Shown: positions 9,629 to 19,626, counted from the first letter of the stretch. The stretch: 38,952 nucleotides of DNA from Rhodospirillales bacterium 70-18 (GCA_001899585.1 MKWE01000007.1:146492-185443); one strand, 5' to 3'. Numbers and translations are program-made. Notes: generated by a model not told the origin, from the sequence alone.

Positions 9629-10042
9629 TCATTCCGCCTGCTCCGGCACGGCCGAGATGATCACCTGCGCATACGCATACGGATATTCGTCGGTCATGCT
9701 GAGGTCGATCCGCGCCCGCATCCCCGGCGGCATGAGCTGCGCCAGCCGCAACGCCGCGCCGCCGGTGAGGCGCAGCGTGGGCTGGCCGCCCGGCAGGTTG
9801 ACCACGCCGAGGTCGGACATGAACACGCCGCGGTTGAAGCCGGTGCCGAGCGCCTTGGCGCAGGCCTCCTTGGCGGCGAAGCGCTTGGCGTAGGTGCCGG
9901 CGCGGTTGCGGCCGTTGCGGCGCTCGGCCTTGCGCTGCTCGGTCTCGGTGAACACGCGCTCGATGAAGCGGGCGCCGAACCGCTCCAGCGTGCGTTCCAC
10001 CCGGCGGATGTCGCAGATGTCGCTGCCCAGGCCGAGGATCAC
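9629..10042 (-). CDS. acpS: Holo-[acyl-carrier-protein] synthase
   Basis: 137 residues from the GTG at 10042 (preceded by GAGG). It has the family motif [13 protein letters not shown] with the metal-binding Asp8 and the second motif [15 protein letters not shown] with Glu59. AcpS moves the phosphopantetheine arm from coenzyme A to a serine of apo-ACP, switching on fatty acid synthesis. The GTG is 7 bases after the rsh stop, so the genes are probably co-transcribed. In many alphaproteobacteria pyrE or pdxJ lies between rsh and acpS; neither is present here. Confidence 0.94.
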   Translation of the reverse strand: MILGLGSDICDIRRVERTLERFGARFIERVFTETEQRKAERRNGRNRAGTYAKRFAAKEACAKALGTGFNRGVFMSDLGVVNLPGGQPTLRLTGGAALRLAQLMPPGMRARIDLSMTDEYPYAYAQVIISAVPEQAE

Positions 10043-10049
10043 CGCCGCC

Positions 10050-12314
10050 TCACCCGCGCGCCCGCTCCACCTGGTGCACGAAGCGGGCGGCGCGCAGGCT
10101 GGCGATGACGTTGACGAGCTGGCGCAGGTCGCGCACCTCCACATCCACCAGCATCTCGCAGAAATCGCTCTGGCGGTTGACGATGCGCAGGTTCACCACG
10201 TCGCCGCCCTGCTTGGAGATGGCGTTGGCGACGCTGGCCATCGCCGCCGGGTCGTGGTCCACGGTGATGCTGACCCGGCCGGTATGGCCCTCGCCCCGGC
10301 CTTTCGGCGCGTCGAAGGCGGACGGCTCCCAGTCCACGTCGATGAAGCGTTCCGGGGTGGCGGCGAAGCTTTCCAGCGTGGCGCAGTCCTTGGTGTGGAT
10401 GGTCACGCCCTTGCCGGTGGCGACGATGCCGGTGATCTTGTCGCCCGGCAGCGGGTGGCAGCAGCCGGCGTAATGGATAGCCATGCCGGGCACCAGGCCG
10501 CTGATCGGCATGCCGAAGGCGCTGCCGCCGGCCGGGCGGCTGGGCGCGCGGCCGGGCAGCATCGGCAGCGCGCGCGGAATCGGCCGCAATTCGGGGTAGA
10601 CCGCCGTCACCACGTCCCGCGCGCCGATATTGCCATTGCCGACCGCCACGTAGAGATCGTCCAGGCTCGCCTGTTTCAGCGGCTTCAGCGCGGCGTCCAG
10701 CACTTTCTCCGAGCCGTCCAGCCCCTCGGCGCGGAACGCCTTGGCCAGGGCCGCGCGGCCGGCGTCGCGGTAATGCTGGCGCTGCTGCTGCTGCACGAAG
10801 CGGCGGATGCGCGCGCGCGCCTTGCCGGTGACGACGAAGCGTTCCCATTGCGGGCTCGGCGTATTGCCGCGCGCCGTCATGATCTCCACCTGGTCGCCGT
10901 TCTGCAGTTCGTGGCGCAGCGGCACCAGGCGGCCGTTCACCTTGGCGCCGACGGTGGTGTCGCCGACCTGGCTGTGCACGGCATAGGCGAAATCGACCGG
11001 GGTGGCGCCGCGCGGGAGCTGGATGAGCTGGCCCTTCGGCGTGAAGCAGAACACCTGATCCTGGTAGAGCGCGAGCTTGGTGTTCTCCAGGAACTCGTCC
11101 GGCGTGGAGTTCTCCAGGATCTCCAGCAGATCCTGCACCCAGCGATAGCCCTGCGCCGCGGCGGCATCGTGCTGCTTGTACAGCCAATGGGCGGCCACGC
11201 CGTTCTCGGCGACGGCGTGCATCTCCGGGGTGCGGATCTGCACCTCGATCTTCTGGTTGCGCGGCTCGCGCAGCGTGACCCCGGTGTGCAGGCTCTGGTA
11301 GCCGTTGGCCTTGGGGGTGGAGATGTAGTCCTTGAAGCGCCCGGCGATCACCGGATAGGCGGCGTGCACCGCGCCCAGCGCCGCATAGCACGCCTCTCGG
11401 GTGGGGACGACGATGCGGAAGGCCATGATGTCGGAGAGCTGCTCGAACTGCACATTGCGGTGCTGCATCTTCTCCCAGATGGAGTAGGGCGATTTCTCCC
11501 GCCCGGTCACCTCCACCGCCTCCACGCCATGCTCGGTGCAGACATGGGCCAGCTCGGCGCGCACCTCCTCGATGATGTCCGCCCCCTGGCCGCGCAGGTA
11601 GTTGAGGCGGGCCTGGATGGTGGCGAAGGCGTCCGGCTCGATCTGCGCGAAGGCCAGGGTTTGCAGCTCGGTCTTCACCGCGTCCATGCCGATGCGCTCG
11701 GCCAGGGGCGCGTAGATGTCCATGGTCTCGCGGGCGATGCGCAGCCGCCGCTCCGGCTTCTCCACGTAATGCAGCGTGCGCATGTTGTGCAGCCGGTCGG
11801 CCAGCTTGACCAGCAGGACGCGGATGTCCTTGGACAGCGCCAGCACCAGCTTGCGGAAGTTCTCGGCCTGCTTGTTGCGGTCCGATTGCAGTTCCAGCCG
11901 GGTCAGTTTGGTGACGCCGTCCACCAGGGCGGCCACGTCGGCGCCGAAGCGGCGGGCAAGCTGCTCGCGGGTGACCCCGGTATCCTCGATCACGTCGTGC
12001 AGCAGGGCGGTGGCGATCGAGCCGGCATCCAGCCGGTAGCCGGCCAGGATCTCGGCGACGGCCAGCGGATGGGTGATGTAGGGGTCGCCGTTGTCGCGCT
12101 GCTGGCCCTCGTGGGCCTGGGCGGCCAGCACGAAGGCATCGGCGATCATGGCGGTGTCGGCATCGGGGTCGTAGGCGCGCACCATGTCCAGCAGCGGCTG
12201 GACGCCGGGCGGCGGGGCCGGCGGCGGAGGCGCCACCCCCGCGGCGGAGGCGGCGCGCCCGTCCGGCAGGCGCGGCGCCGCCGCCTTGCGGGGCGCGGGA
12301 ACGCCGCTAGTCAC
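10050..12314 (-). CDS. rsh: Bifunctional (p)ppGpp synthetase/hydrolase (RelA/SpoT homolog)
   Basis: 754 residues in Rsh order: HD hydrolase domain (about 45-200, HDVIED at 106-111), synthetase domain (about 230-350), TGS (about 425-490), conserved CCHP region and C-terminal ACT domain. The synthetase has RFKD at 326-329. The RxKD form is known from bifunctional Rsh enzymes, whereas RelA-only synthetases have ExDD, so both making and breaking (p)ppGpp are predicted. About 40 proline- and alanine-rich residues precede the usual N-terminus. The start may be the GTG at 12314 or, with a near-canonical N-terminus, the ATG at 12185. It follows rpoZ, the usual order; the omega subunit it encodes takes part in ppGpp binding to RNA polymerase in many proteobacteria. 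Confidence 0.95.
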   Translation of the reverse strand: MTSGVPAPRKAAAPRLPDGRAASAAGVAPPPPAPPPGVQPLLDMVRAYDPDADTAMIADAFVLAAQAHEGQQRDNGDPYITHPLAVAEILAGYRLDAGSIATALLHDVIEDTGVTREQLARRFGADVAALVDGVTKLTRLELQSDRNKQAENFRKLVLALSKDIRVLLVKLADRLHNMRTLHYVEKPERRLRIARETMDIYAPLAERIGMDAVKTELQTLAFAQIEPDAFATIQARLNYLRGQGADIIEEVRAELAHVCTEHGVEAVEVTGREKSPYSIWEKMQHRNVQFEQLSDIMAFRIVVPTREACYAALGAVHAAYPVIAGRFKDYISTPKANGYQSLHTGVTLREPRNQKIEVQIRTPEMHAVAENGVAAHWLYKQHDAAAAQGYRWVQDLLEILENSTPDEFLENTKLALYQDQVFCFTPKGQLIQLPRGATPVDFAYAVHSQVGDTTVGAKVNGRLVPLRHELQNGDQVEIMTARGNTPSPQWERFVVTGKARARIRRFVQQQQRQHYRDAGRAALAKAFRAEGLDGSEKVLDAALKPLKQASLDDLYVAVGNGNIGARDVVTAVYPELRPIPRALPMLPGRAPSRPAGGSAFGMPISGLVPGMAIHYAGCCHPLPGDKITGIVATGKGVTIHTKDCATLESFAATPERFIDVDWEPSAFDAPKGRGEGHTGRVSITVDHDPAAMASVANAISKQGGDVVNLRIVNRQSDFCEMLVDVEVRDLRQLVNVIASLRAARFVHQVERARG

Positions 12315-12327
12315 AACAGGCCGGCCA

Positions 12328-12343
12328 CGGGGCCTTAGCCCCG
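12328..12343. other. GC hairpin between rpoZ and rsh
   Basis: CGGGGC, loop CTTA, GCCCCG: a perfect 6-bp stem in the 70-base gap between the two genes. It lacks a T tract, so an attenuator or mRNA-stability role is only a guess. Confidence 0.35.
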
Positions 12344-12384
12344 AATGCGCGGATCAGCGATGCGATCCGTGCGGGCCACGTGGT

Positions 12385-12789
12385 TCAGCGCCGGCGCCCG
12401 CCCAGCTCCGCCTCGATGGCGGCTTCCAGGTCGTCGGGCGCGATGTCCTCGTTCTCGACCGGCAGGGCCATCGACTCCTCCTCGGCGGCGACGTCCTGCA
12501 GGCCGAAGATGTTCTGGTCGGTCGGGATGAGGTCGAGGACCTCCTCGTCGGCCGGCTCCGGCTCGGGGGCGCGGGACAGGGACTTGATCAAGTCCTGCTC
12601 CAGCCGCTCCAGCGGGATGGTTTCCTCGGCGATCTCGCGCAGGGCCACGACCGGGTTCTTGTCGTCGTCGCGGTCGACGGTCAGCTCCTCCCCGCGGCTG
12701 AGGTTGCGGGCGCGCTGGGCCGCCAGCAGAACCAGCTCGAAGCGGTTCGGGATCTTTTCGACGCAATCTTCAACGGTGACGCGCGCCAT
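12385..12789 (-). CDS. rpoZ: RNA polymerase omega subunit
   Basis: 134 residues. The N-terminal [28 protein letters not shown] is the omega signature, including the NRFELV segment that contacts the beta-prime subunit. Omega helps fold beta-prime and complete RNA polymerase. The second half (about 70-134) is an acidic, low-complexity tail longer than in E. coli omega (91 residues), as in many alphaproteobacteria. GGAGG lies 8 bases before the ATG and a promoter-like sequence is further upstream. The gene heads the rpoZ-rsh-acpS series. Confidence 0.95.
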   Translation of the reverse strand: MARVTVEDCVEKIPNRFELVLLAAQRARNLSRGEELTVDRDDDKNPVVALREIAEETIPLERLEQDLIKSLSRAPEPEPADEEVLDLIPTDQNIFGLQDVAAEEESMALPVENEDIAPDDLEAAIEAELGGRRR

Positions 12790-12828
12790 GCGCTCAACCT
12801 CCGGTTCGCAAGGATCGGGTGAACGGGT

Positions 12829-12857
12829 TATGTAGGCGCAAGCGCCGGCCGGCGCAA
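12829..12857 (-). promoter_or_regulatory. Candidate rpoZ promoter overlapping a 14-bp palindrome
   Basis: On the minus strand, TTGCGC (12852-12857), a 17-base spacer and TACATA (12829-12834) form a good sigma-70-like promoter about 40 bases before rpoZ. The spacer and -35 contain the perfect palindrome GCGCCGGCCGGCGC (12842-12855). The palindrome also lies just downstream of the folK stop, so it could be an operator or the end of the folK transcript. Confidence 0.45.
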
Positions 12858-12878
12858 GGCCGGGCGCGCATTGTGCCG

Positions 12879-13373
12879 CTACAGCCGCCGCAGGCCCTGG
12901 GGCGGCAGGGCCGCCAGCAGCGCCTCCACCGGCCGGCCGAGCACCGGATGCACCCAGCCGGGCGCCACCTCGGCGAGCGGCGCCAGCACGAAGGCCCGCT
13001 CATGCGCGCGCGGGTGCGGCAGCACCGGGTCGGGCGCGGCACGCACCATGCCACCAATGGCGATGATGTCCAGGTCCAGCGTGCGCGCCGCGTTGGCGGC
13101 CCCGCGGCGGCGCCCGCCGGCCGCCTCGATGGCGTGCAGCCGGGCCAGCAGGGCGGCGGGGTCGGCCGCCCCCTCCAGCCGCACCACGCCATTGATATAG
13201 GGCGGCTGGCCGGAGGGCGGCATCGGCGCCGATTCGTACCAGCCCGACACCGCCTGCAGCCTCAGCCCGGGCAGCCCACGCAGCGCCTCCACGGCGGCGC
13301 GGCAGGTGGCCAGCGGCGGCTGGCCCTGCGGACCGGACAGGTTGGCCCCCAGGGCGATCAGGATCGCGGTCAT
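12879..13373 (-). CDS. folK: 2-amino-4-hydroxy-6-hydroxymethyldihydropteridine pyrophosphokinase
   Basis: 164 residues. The N-terminus [17 protein letters not shown] and the signature [12 protein letters not shown] are those of HPPK, with the conserved [19 protein letters not shown] region towards the C-terminus. It transfers pyrophosphate from ATP to the pterin in folate synthesis; folP is not in the window. The ATG at 13373 is preceded by GGGAG and gives the family N-terminus. It is divergent from the NYN gene and lies 89 bases upstream of rpoZ on the same strand. Confidence 0.94.
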   Translation of the reverse strand: MTAILIALGANLSGPQGQPPLATCRAAVEALRGLPGLRLQAVSGWYESAPMPPSGQPPYINGVVRLEGAADPAALLARLHAIEAAGGRRRGAANAARTLDLDIIAIGGMVRAAPDPVLPHPRAHERAFVLAPLAEVAPGWVHPVLGRPVEALLAALPPQGLRRL

Positions 13374-13396
13374 GGCACTCCCATCGGCGCCGGACC

Positions 13397-13425
13397 TTGA
13401 CGGAGGGCGCCATGCTACGAAGTAT
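13397..13425 (+). promoter_or_regulatory. Weak candidate promoter for the NYN-domain gene
   Basis: TTGACG (13397-13402), 17 bases, then AAGTAT (13420-13425). The -35 is close to consensus and the -10 is poor. The transcript would have a leader of about 130 bases containing two possible hairpins: ATGTC (13429-13433) with GACAT (13442-13446), and CTGCCG (13455-13460) with CGGCAG (13468-13473). Confidence 0.3.
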
Positions 13426-13561
13426 TTCATGTCGCAAAAGTGACATCCGCTTGACTGCCGGGCGTTTCGGCAGCAAGTCACGAATCTCACGAAACCGACG
13501 CATTCGGGGGCGAGTGTTTACCCGAAGCGCCTGCCCATCACAGCCCGGAAAGGTTCCTGCA

Positions 13562-14167
13562 ATGCATTTTCTTCCCAACGAGCGGGTCGCGCTCTTCATT
13601 GACGGTGCAAATCTTTATTCCGCGTCGCGAAATCTCGGATTCGACGTCGATTATCGTAACCTGCTGGATTTCTTCCGCAAAAAGGCACATGTCATCCGGG
13701 CATATTACTACTCTGCCGTGTTGGAGACCGAGGAATACTCGCCGCTGAAGCCGCTGACGGACTGGCTGGCCTATAACGGCTACACCCTGGTGACCAAGCC
13801 GGCGAAGGAGTTCACCGACGCCACCGGCCGCCGGCGGGTCAAGGGCAACATGGATATCGAGCTGGCGATCGACATGCTGGAACTGGCCGACAAGATCGAC
13901 CACGCGGTGCTGTTCAGCGGCGACTCGGATTTCCGCCGGCTGGTGGAGGCGGTGCAGCGGCGCGGCGTGCGGGTCTCGGTGGTGTCGTCCATCCGCACCT
14001 CGCCGCCGATGGTGGCCGACGAGTTGCGCCGCCAGGCCGACCAGTTCCTGGAACTGGCCGATATCGCCCCCGAATTCACCCGCCGGCAGATGGAGCCGCG
14101 CCCCGCCCGCCCGCCGGTGCGCCAGACGCCGGCCGAGCCCTATGCCGAGCCGAACGACCAGGCTTAA
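13562..14167 (+). CDS. NYN-domain (LabA/DUF88) putative ribonuclease
   Basis: 201 residues. The PIN-like NYN fold is shown by VALFIDGANLYSASRN (about 9-24), the KGNMDIELAIDMLE segment with two acidic residues, and LFSGDSDFRRLVEAV, which carries the last acidic metal ligands. Such proteins are known or predicted single-strand RNA nucleases; the target here is unknown. The start at 13562 follows a GGAAAGG sequence. The last ~30 residues are proline-rich and probably disordered. The first ~60 codons use far more A/T third positions than the rest of the gene and the neighbours. From memory, NYN proteins of this type recur near smpB and rpoZ in alphaproteobacteria. Confidence 0.88.
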   Translation: MHFLPNERVALFIDGANLYSASRNLGFDVDYRNLLDFFRKKAHVIRAYYYSAVLETEEYSPLKPLTDWLAYNGYTLVTKPAKEFTDATGRRRVKGNMDIELAIDMLELADKIDHAVLFSGDSDFRRLVEAVQRRGVRVSVVSSIRTSPPMVADELRRQADQFLELADIAPEFTRRQMEPRPARPPVRQTPAEPYAEPNDQA

Positions 14168-14202
14168 GGAAATCTGCACCGGTTCCCCGCAGGTTGTCGG
14201 CC

Positions 14203-14901
14203 ATGATGAGCCCTTCCCCCACCCTCCTCGCTCCCGAGGCGGCCACCCCCGAGGCGGCCACGATCGCGGCGCCGGCGCATGACTGCGCCCTGTGCCCGCG
14301 CCTGGTGGCCTATCGCACCCAGAACCAGGCGGCGAACCCGGCCTGGTTCAACGCCCCCGTCCCCAGCTTCGGGCCGGCCGACGCGCGGCTGCTGGTGGTG
14401 GGGATGGCGCCGGGGGTGAAGGGGGCCAACCGCACCGGGCGGCCGTTCACCGGCGACCATGCCGGGATGCTGCTCTACCAGACGCTGCTGCGCTTCGGCA
14501 TGGCGGAGGGCACGTATCTGGCCGAGCCGGATGACGGCCTGACCCTGCACGACACCCGCATCACCAACGCGGTGCGCTGCGTGCCGCCGGCCAACCTGCC
14601 GGAACCGCGAGAGGTGAGCAACTGCAACCGCTTCCTGATCGGCGAGTTGCAAGGGCTGGCCAATCTGCGCGCCGTGCTGGCGCTGGGGGTGCTGGCGCAT
14701 GCGGCGGTGCTGAAGGCCTGCGGCATCCCGCCCTCGCGCATCCGCTTCCGCCACGGCGCGCTGCACGAGCTGCCGGACGGGCTGATCCTGGCCAACTCGT
14801 ACCATGTGTCGCGCTACAACACGAACACCGGCCGGCTGACCCCCGAGATGTTCGAGGCGGTGATGCTCGACCTGCGGCAGCGCCTCGCCAGCCTGGGCTA
14901 A
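14203..14901 (+). CDS. Uracil-DNA glycosylase, family 5 (UDGb) type
   Basis: 232 residues. Motif 1 is GMAPGVKGANRTGRPFTGD (68-86) and the second motif is NSYHVSRYNTNTG, which match family 5 (UDGb) enzymes more closely than family 4. Four cysteines, C28, C31, C126 and C141, are spaced for the 4Fe-4S cluster of these families. It removes uracil, and in this family also other deaminated bases, to start base excision repair. I prefer the ATG at 14203; ATG 14206 and TTG 14194 are alternatives. The stop codon lies within the first unit of a 15-bp tandem repeat. It is 36 bases downstream of the NYN gene and may share its transcript. Confidence 0.9.
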   Translation: MMSPSPTLLAPEAATPEAATIAAPAHDCALCPRLVAYRTQNQAANPAWFNAPVPSFGPADARLLVVGMAPGVKGANRTGRPFTGDHAGMLLYQTLLRFGMAEGTYLAEPDDGLTLHDTRITNAVRCVPPANLPEPREVSNCNRFLIGELQGLANLRAVLALGVLAHAAVLKACGIPPSRIRFRHGALHELPDGLILANSYHVSRYNTNTGRLTPEMFEAVMLDLRQRLASLG

Positions 14902-14950
14902 GCGGGCCTGGGCTAAGCGGGCCTGGGCTAAGCGGGCCTGGGCTAAGCGG
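14891..14950. repeat. Four perfect 15-bp tandem repeats across the UDG stop codon
   Basis: The unit GCCTGGGCTAAGCGG occurs four times without a mismatch. It begins in the last codons of the glycosylase gene. Because 15 is a multiple of three, each unit repeats the TAA stop in frame. Confidence 0.95.
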
Positions 14951-14985
14951 GCAAACTCACAACCTGCCCGGCTCGCCGCATGGCA

Positions 14986-15645
14986 TCAGCCATACCGCTC
15001 CTCCTGCCAGGGATCGGCGTTGTTGTGGTAGCCGCGAACCTCCCAGAAACCGGGCTTGTCGCGGTCCGAGAGTTCGATGCGGCGGATCCATTTGGCGGAT
15101 TTCCACAGATAGAGCCGCGGGATCAGCACCCGCACCGGCCCGCCATGGCGGCGGTCGATCGGTTTGCCGTCCCATTGATGCACCAGCAAGGCGTCGGGCT
15201 GGTCGAACTGGTCCAGCCGCACATTGGTGGTGTAGCCGTCATGCGAATGGAAGATCACGTGGCGGGCGGAGGAGAGCGGCTCCACCATCGCCAGCAGCGC
15301 GCTGGCGGCGACGCCGCGCCAGCGATTGTCGTAGCGCGACCATTGGGTGACGCAGTGCATGTCTGACACACTGTCCTGCTGCGGCAGCGCCATGAACGCG
15401 TCGAGGCCGAGCGAAAGCGGCCGGCGCACCGCGCCGTCGATATCCAGGCGAAAGCGCTGCGGCGTGACCTCTGGCTGGCTGCCGAGGTCGAGCACCGGCC
15501 AGTCGCGTACCAGCGTCTGGCCGGGCGGCAGCCGGTCGCGCGCCGGATCGGCGGCGTGGCCGGTCAGCAGGCGGCCGTCGCGGGCCCATTTCTCCTTGGT
15601 GGCGACGAGCTTGGCGTTGGGCGCGGGGTTTGGGTCGTCGGTCAT
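14986..15645 (-). CDS. Sulfite oxidase-like molybdopterin oxidoreductase, cytoplasmic
   Basis: 219 residues forming an oxidoreductase molybdopterin-binding domain (pfam00174 type). The molybdenum-ligating cysteine is C98 in DMHCVTQWSRYDN, and the pterin-binding HDGYTTN and GGPVR segments follow. This group is related to sulfite oxidase and MsrP/YedY catalytic subunits, but no signal peptide is present and no MsrQ-like partner is nearby, so it probably acts in the cytoplasm on an unknown substrate. The start is supported by GGAGG 5 bases upstream. It is convergent with the glycosylase gene. Confidence 0.88.
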   Translation of the reverse strand: MTDDPNPAPNAKLVATKEKWARDGRLLTGHAADPARDRLPPGQTLVRDWPVLDLGSQPEVTPQRFRLDIDGAVRRPLSLGLDAFMALPQQDSVSDMHCVTQWSRYDNRWRGVAASALLAMVEPLSSARHVIFHSHDGYTTNVRLDQFDQPDALLVHQWDGKPIDRRHGGPVRVLIPRLYLWKSAKWIRRIELSDRDKPGFWEVRGYHNNADPWQEERYG

Positions 15646-15727
15646 GCGTGCCTCCGGGCTCGATGCTCAGATGGGAGCATCGCGCCGGAGGACAAGCAAG
15701 GCGGCCGGGCGTTACAGGCCCCCGCCC

Positions 15728-16036
15728 CTACTCCCAGTGGGCGGGGCGCCAGGCCCAGCGGTGCATCCGGGGCGCCCAGTCCCAGCGGCCGGGCACGTAG
15801 CGGCCGTGCCGGACCGGGCCGGCGATCCAGCGGCCGCCGACCCAGCCATAGGTGCGGCCGGTCCATTGCCAATGGCCCGGCTGCCAGTAATGGCCGCGGC
15901 GCGGCGGCGGCACCCGCTCATGGCGCGGTTCCGGCGGCGGCGGATAGCGCAACGGCGGGGGCGGCGGCTGCGCGGCGGCCGCGCCGATCCCTGTCCCCAG
16001 CAGCAGCAGCGACAGCAAGGCCTGGCGTCGATTCAT
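15728..16036 (-). CDS. Small exported protein with WXXGXW-type repeats
   Basis: 102 residues. A signal peptide (1-22, MNRRQALLSLLLLGTGIGAAAA) is followed by a proline-rich stretch and then aromatic repeats of the YXWGXW/BcpO type (GHYWQPGHWQW, GWVGGRWI, GRYVPGRWDW). Such proteins are common in alpha- and betaproteobacteria and are thought to be periplasmic or surface-associated; no function is established that I know. GGGGAG precedes the ATG. It follows smpB on the same strand after 107 bases. Confidence 0.8.
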   Translation of the reverse strand: MNRRQALLSLLLLGTGIGAAAAQPPPPPLRYPPPPEPRHERVPPPRRGHYWQPGHWQWTGRTYGWVGGRWIAGPVRHGRYVPGRWDWAPRMHRWAWRPAHWE

Positions 16037-16143
16037 CGGATTTCTCCCCGAAATGCCGCGATTAAGGCGGGTATTCCGGGAAATTCTGCGCCAATTCGGG
16101 CGGAATTTCAGCCGTTCTCGCGATTGTGTCGGCCCCCGGCGGG

Positions 16144-16635
16144 TCAGCCGCGGTCGCGCATCAGCCGGGCCTTGTCGCGCTGCCAGTCGCGGTCGGCGAT
16201 GGCGTGGCGCTTGTCGGCCTTGTTGCGGCCCTCGGCCAAAGCGAGTTGCACCTTGGCGAGGCCGCGCTCGTTGAAGTGGATGTCCAGCGGCACCAGCGTC
16301 TGGCCATCGCGCGCCACCGCACCCAGCAGGCGGGTGCGCTCCTTGCGCTTGACCAGCAGCTTGCGGGGGGCGCGCGGCTCGAAGCGGCTGAGCACGCCGG
16401 CCTGGTATTCCGGGATATAGGCGTTGAACAGGTACAGTTCGCCGTCGCGCTCGCCGGCCCAGGCTTCGGACAGGGTGGCGCGGCCCATGCGCAGGCTTTT
16501 CACCTCCGGGCCACGCAGCACCAGCCCGGCCTCGACGGTGTCCTTGATGGTGTAGTCGTAGCGGGCCTTGCGGTTCTGCGCGGCCACGCCATGGCTGATC
16601 AGTCCGGACTTGCCCTTCTGCTTGTCGGCGGCCAT
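16144..16635 (-). CDS. smpB: SsrA-binding protein
   Basis: 163 residues, the normal SmpB length. It contains the conserved HGVAAQNRKARYDY, GPEVKSLRMGRATLSEAW and LFNAYIPEY segments and the basic C-terminal tail (RHAIADRDWQRDKARLMR) that enters the empty mRNA channel. With tmRNA it rescues stalled ribosomes. The tmRNA gene is not in this window. The ATG is 8 bases after the dapA stop, so the two are one operon, as in many alphaproteobacteria. Confidence 0.96.
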   Translation of the reverse strand: MAADKQKGKSGLISHGVAAQNRKARYDYTIKDTVEAGLVLRGPEVKSLRMGRATLSEAWAGERDGELYLFNAYIPEYQAGVLSRFEPRAPRKLLVKRKERTRLLGAVARDGQTLVPLDIHFNERGLAKVQLALAEGRNKADKRHAIADRDWQRDKARLMRDRG

Positions 16636-16643
16636 GGCGTCCT

Positions 16644-17522
<879 letters not shown>

Positions 17523-17655
17523 GGCGCTTCCTCCGGTTGGGCGATGCGGCGCGGCTGGCGGCGCGCCGGCCCGCTGGCGCGGGCATTGATGACAATGGCG
17601 GCAAGCTAGGACGCCGGGGGATGCGCTGCAAGGCCGGGCTCGCTACATTGGCGGG

Positions 17656-19626
17656 ATGCACATGCGCATTTGCCTGCCGAGTCTGGTTGTGCTGCTGGCG
17701 GCGCTGGCCGCGCCGGCATGGGCCCAGGGGCTTCCCGTGAGGACCGCGCCGGACGTGATGGCGCTGGTCCGGGCGGACCGCTGGGCGGAGGCCGATGCCG
17801 CGGCGGCGCGCTATGCCGACCCGGTGGCGCGCAAGCTGGTCACCTTCTACCGCCTGCTGGCGCCGCACGCCGCCGGGGCGGCGGAGATCGCCGCCTTCAT
17901 GCACAGCAGCGCCGACTGGCCGTTCCAGGCCGTGCTGGCGCGCCGCCGCGACGAGGCGCTGGCCGCCGAGACCGACGATGCCGCCGCCGCCGCGCTGTGC
18001 CGCGCCCAGCCGCCGGCATTGGCCGCCGCCGTGCAACGCTGCGCCGAGGCCGAGGCGGCCATCGGCGCGGCCGCCGACGCCACGGCGGCGGCCCGCGCCG
18101 CCTGGGTGGCCGGCGATGGCGGCGTGGCGTGGGAGACGACGTTCCTGCAGCGCTGGGCCGGCGCGCTGCGCCCAGAGGACGAGCAACGCCGGTTCGACGC
18201 GCTGGCCCGGACGGACCAGGCCGCCGCCGCCCGCCAGGCCGCCCGCCTGCAAGGGGTGGACCGGCAGGTGGCCGAGGCGCGGCTGGCGCTGCGCCGCGAC
18301 TCGCCGGATGCCGCGGCGCTGCTGGCGGCGGTGCCGGCGGCGCGGCAGGCCGACCCGATGCTGGTGCTTGAGCACGCGAGCTGGCTGCGCCGCGCCGGCC
18401 AGGACGACGCGGCACTGGCGGTGTGGACCGGCCCGGGCAACGCCGCCGAACGGGCCGTGCCCGCCGACCGGCGCGCCGCCTTCTGGGCCGAGCGCAACAT
18501 CCTGGCCCGCCGGCTGCTGCAATCCGGCAACGCCACCGGCGCCTACGCCCTGGTCGACGGCCACGCGCAGACCGAGGGCGAGGCGCGGCTGGACGCGGAG
18601 TTCCTGGCCGGTTTCATCGCGCTGCGCATGCTGCACGACCCCACCGCCGCCGCCCGGCATTTCCGCGCCCTGATGGATGGCTCGCACTCGGTCATCACCC
18701 TGGCGCGCGGGCATTACTGGCTGGCCCGCGCCAGCGCCGACCCGGCGGCGGCGCGGGCCGAATACCTGCGCGCCGCCGCCCGCCCCAACACCTTCTATGG
18801 CCAGTTGGCGATCCTGGCCCTTGGCGAGGGGCCGGCCGGGCTGGCACGGCGTATCGACGCGCTGCGCGACCCCGAGGCGAGTCCGGCCGAGGCGCTGGAT
18901 TTCGCCGGGCGCGAACTGGCGCGCGCCGCCGCCCTGCTGGCCGGCTGGGGCGAGCCGCGCCGGGCGCAGGCCTTCCTGCTGCGGCTGGAGCATGTGGCGC
19001 CCGACCCGGCCGACCGCGCGCTTTCGGCCCGGCTGGCGGCCGGGCTGGGGCTGCCGCAGACCGCCGTGTTCATCGCCCGCCGAGCCGGCGCCGACGGGCT
19101 GATCCTGCCGGACAGCGGCTGGCCGGCGCCCGTGTCGGTGCCCGCCGATGACGGGCTGGACCCGGCGCTGGTGCTGGGGCTGATCCGCCAGGAGAGCAGC
19201 TTCGACACCGCGGTGGTAAGCCCCTCCGGCGCGCGCGGCCTGATGCAGTTGATGCCGCCGACCGCGACGATGGTGGCGCGCAAGCTGGGGGTGCCCGTCT
19301 CGATTCCGGCGCTGCTGGTCGATCCCGCCTATAATATCCGCCTGGGAGCGTATTACCTGCGCGCCATGCTGGACCGCTTCAACGGCTGCACGCCGCTGGC
19401 CATCGCCGCCTACAACGCCGGGCCGGGGCGGGTGCAGCAATGGCTGGCCGAGAACGGCAACCCCTGCGACGGCGGGACGGTCGCCATGATCGACTGGCTG
19501 GAGCTGATCCCGTTCTCCGAGACCCGCAACTACGTGCAGCGGGTGACCGAGAATGCCGTGATCTATGCCGCCAGACAGGCCAAGGGGCCGCCGCCGGCCT
19601 ATCTGCTGGCGCAATGGGTGCGCTGA
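17656..19626 (+). CDS. slt: Soluble lytic murein transglycosylase
   Basis: 656 residues. A Sec signal peptide (1-23, cleavage after AWA) is followed by a long alanine-rich helical superhelix (about 30-480) and a C-terminal lysozyme-like SLT domain. The catalytic Glu513 is in IRQESSFD, followed by the GARGLMQLMP and AYNAGPGRV motifs. It cleaves glycan strands of peptidoglycan with anhydromuropeptide formation in the periplasm. The length and order match E. coli Slt70. An ATG at 17662 is an alternative start. The last 13 bases overlap the alpha/beta hydrolase gene, so the two are translationally coupled. Confidence 0.95.
   Translation: MHMRICLPSLVVLLAALAAPAWAQGLPVRTAPDVMALVRADRWAEADAAAARYADPVARKLVTFYRLLAPHAAGAAEIAAFMHSSADWPFQAVLARRRDEALAAETDDAAAAALCRAQPPALAAAVQRCAEAEAAIGAAADATAAARAAWVAGDGGVAWETTFLQRWAGALRPEDEQRRFDALARTDQAAAARQAARLQGVDRQVAEARLALRRDSPDAAALLAAVPAARQADPMLVLEHASWLRRAGQDDAALAVWTGPGNAAERAVPADRRAAFWAERNILARRLLQSGNATGAYALVDGHAQTEGEARLDAEFLAGFIALRMLHDPTAAARHFRALMDGSHSVITLARGHYWLARASADPAAARAEYLRAAARPNTFYGQLAILALGEGPAGLARRIDALRDPEASPAEALDFAGRELARAAALLAGWGEPRRAQAFLLRLEHVAPDPADRALSARLAAGLGLPQTAVFIARRAGADGLILPDSGWPAPVSVPADDGLDPALVLGLIRQESSFDTAVVSPSGARGLMQLMPPTATMVARKLGVPVSIPALLVDPAYNIRLGAYYLRAMLDRFNGCTPLAIAAYNAGPGRVQQWLAENGNPCDGGTVAMIDWLELIPFSETRNYVQRVTENAVIYAARQAKGPPPAYLLAQWVR

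Noticed and set aside
14891-14950. CRISPR array
   Set aside because: The repeats are 15 bp and directly adjacent, with no spacers and no cas genes.
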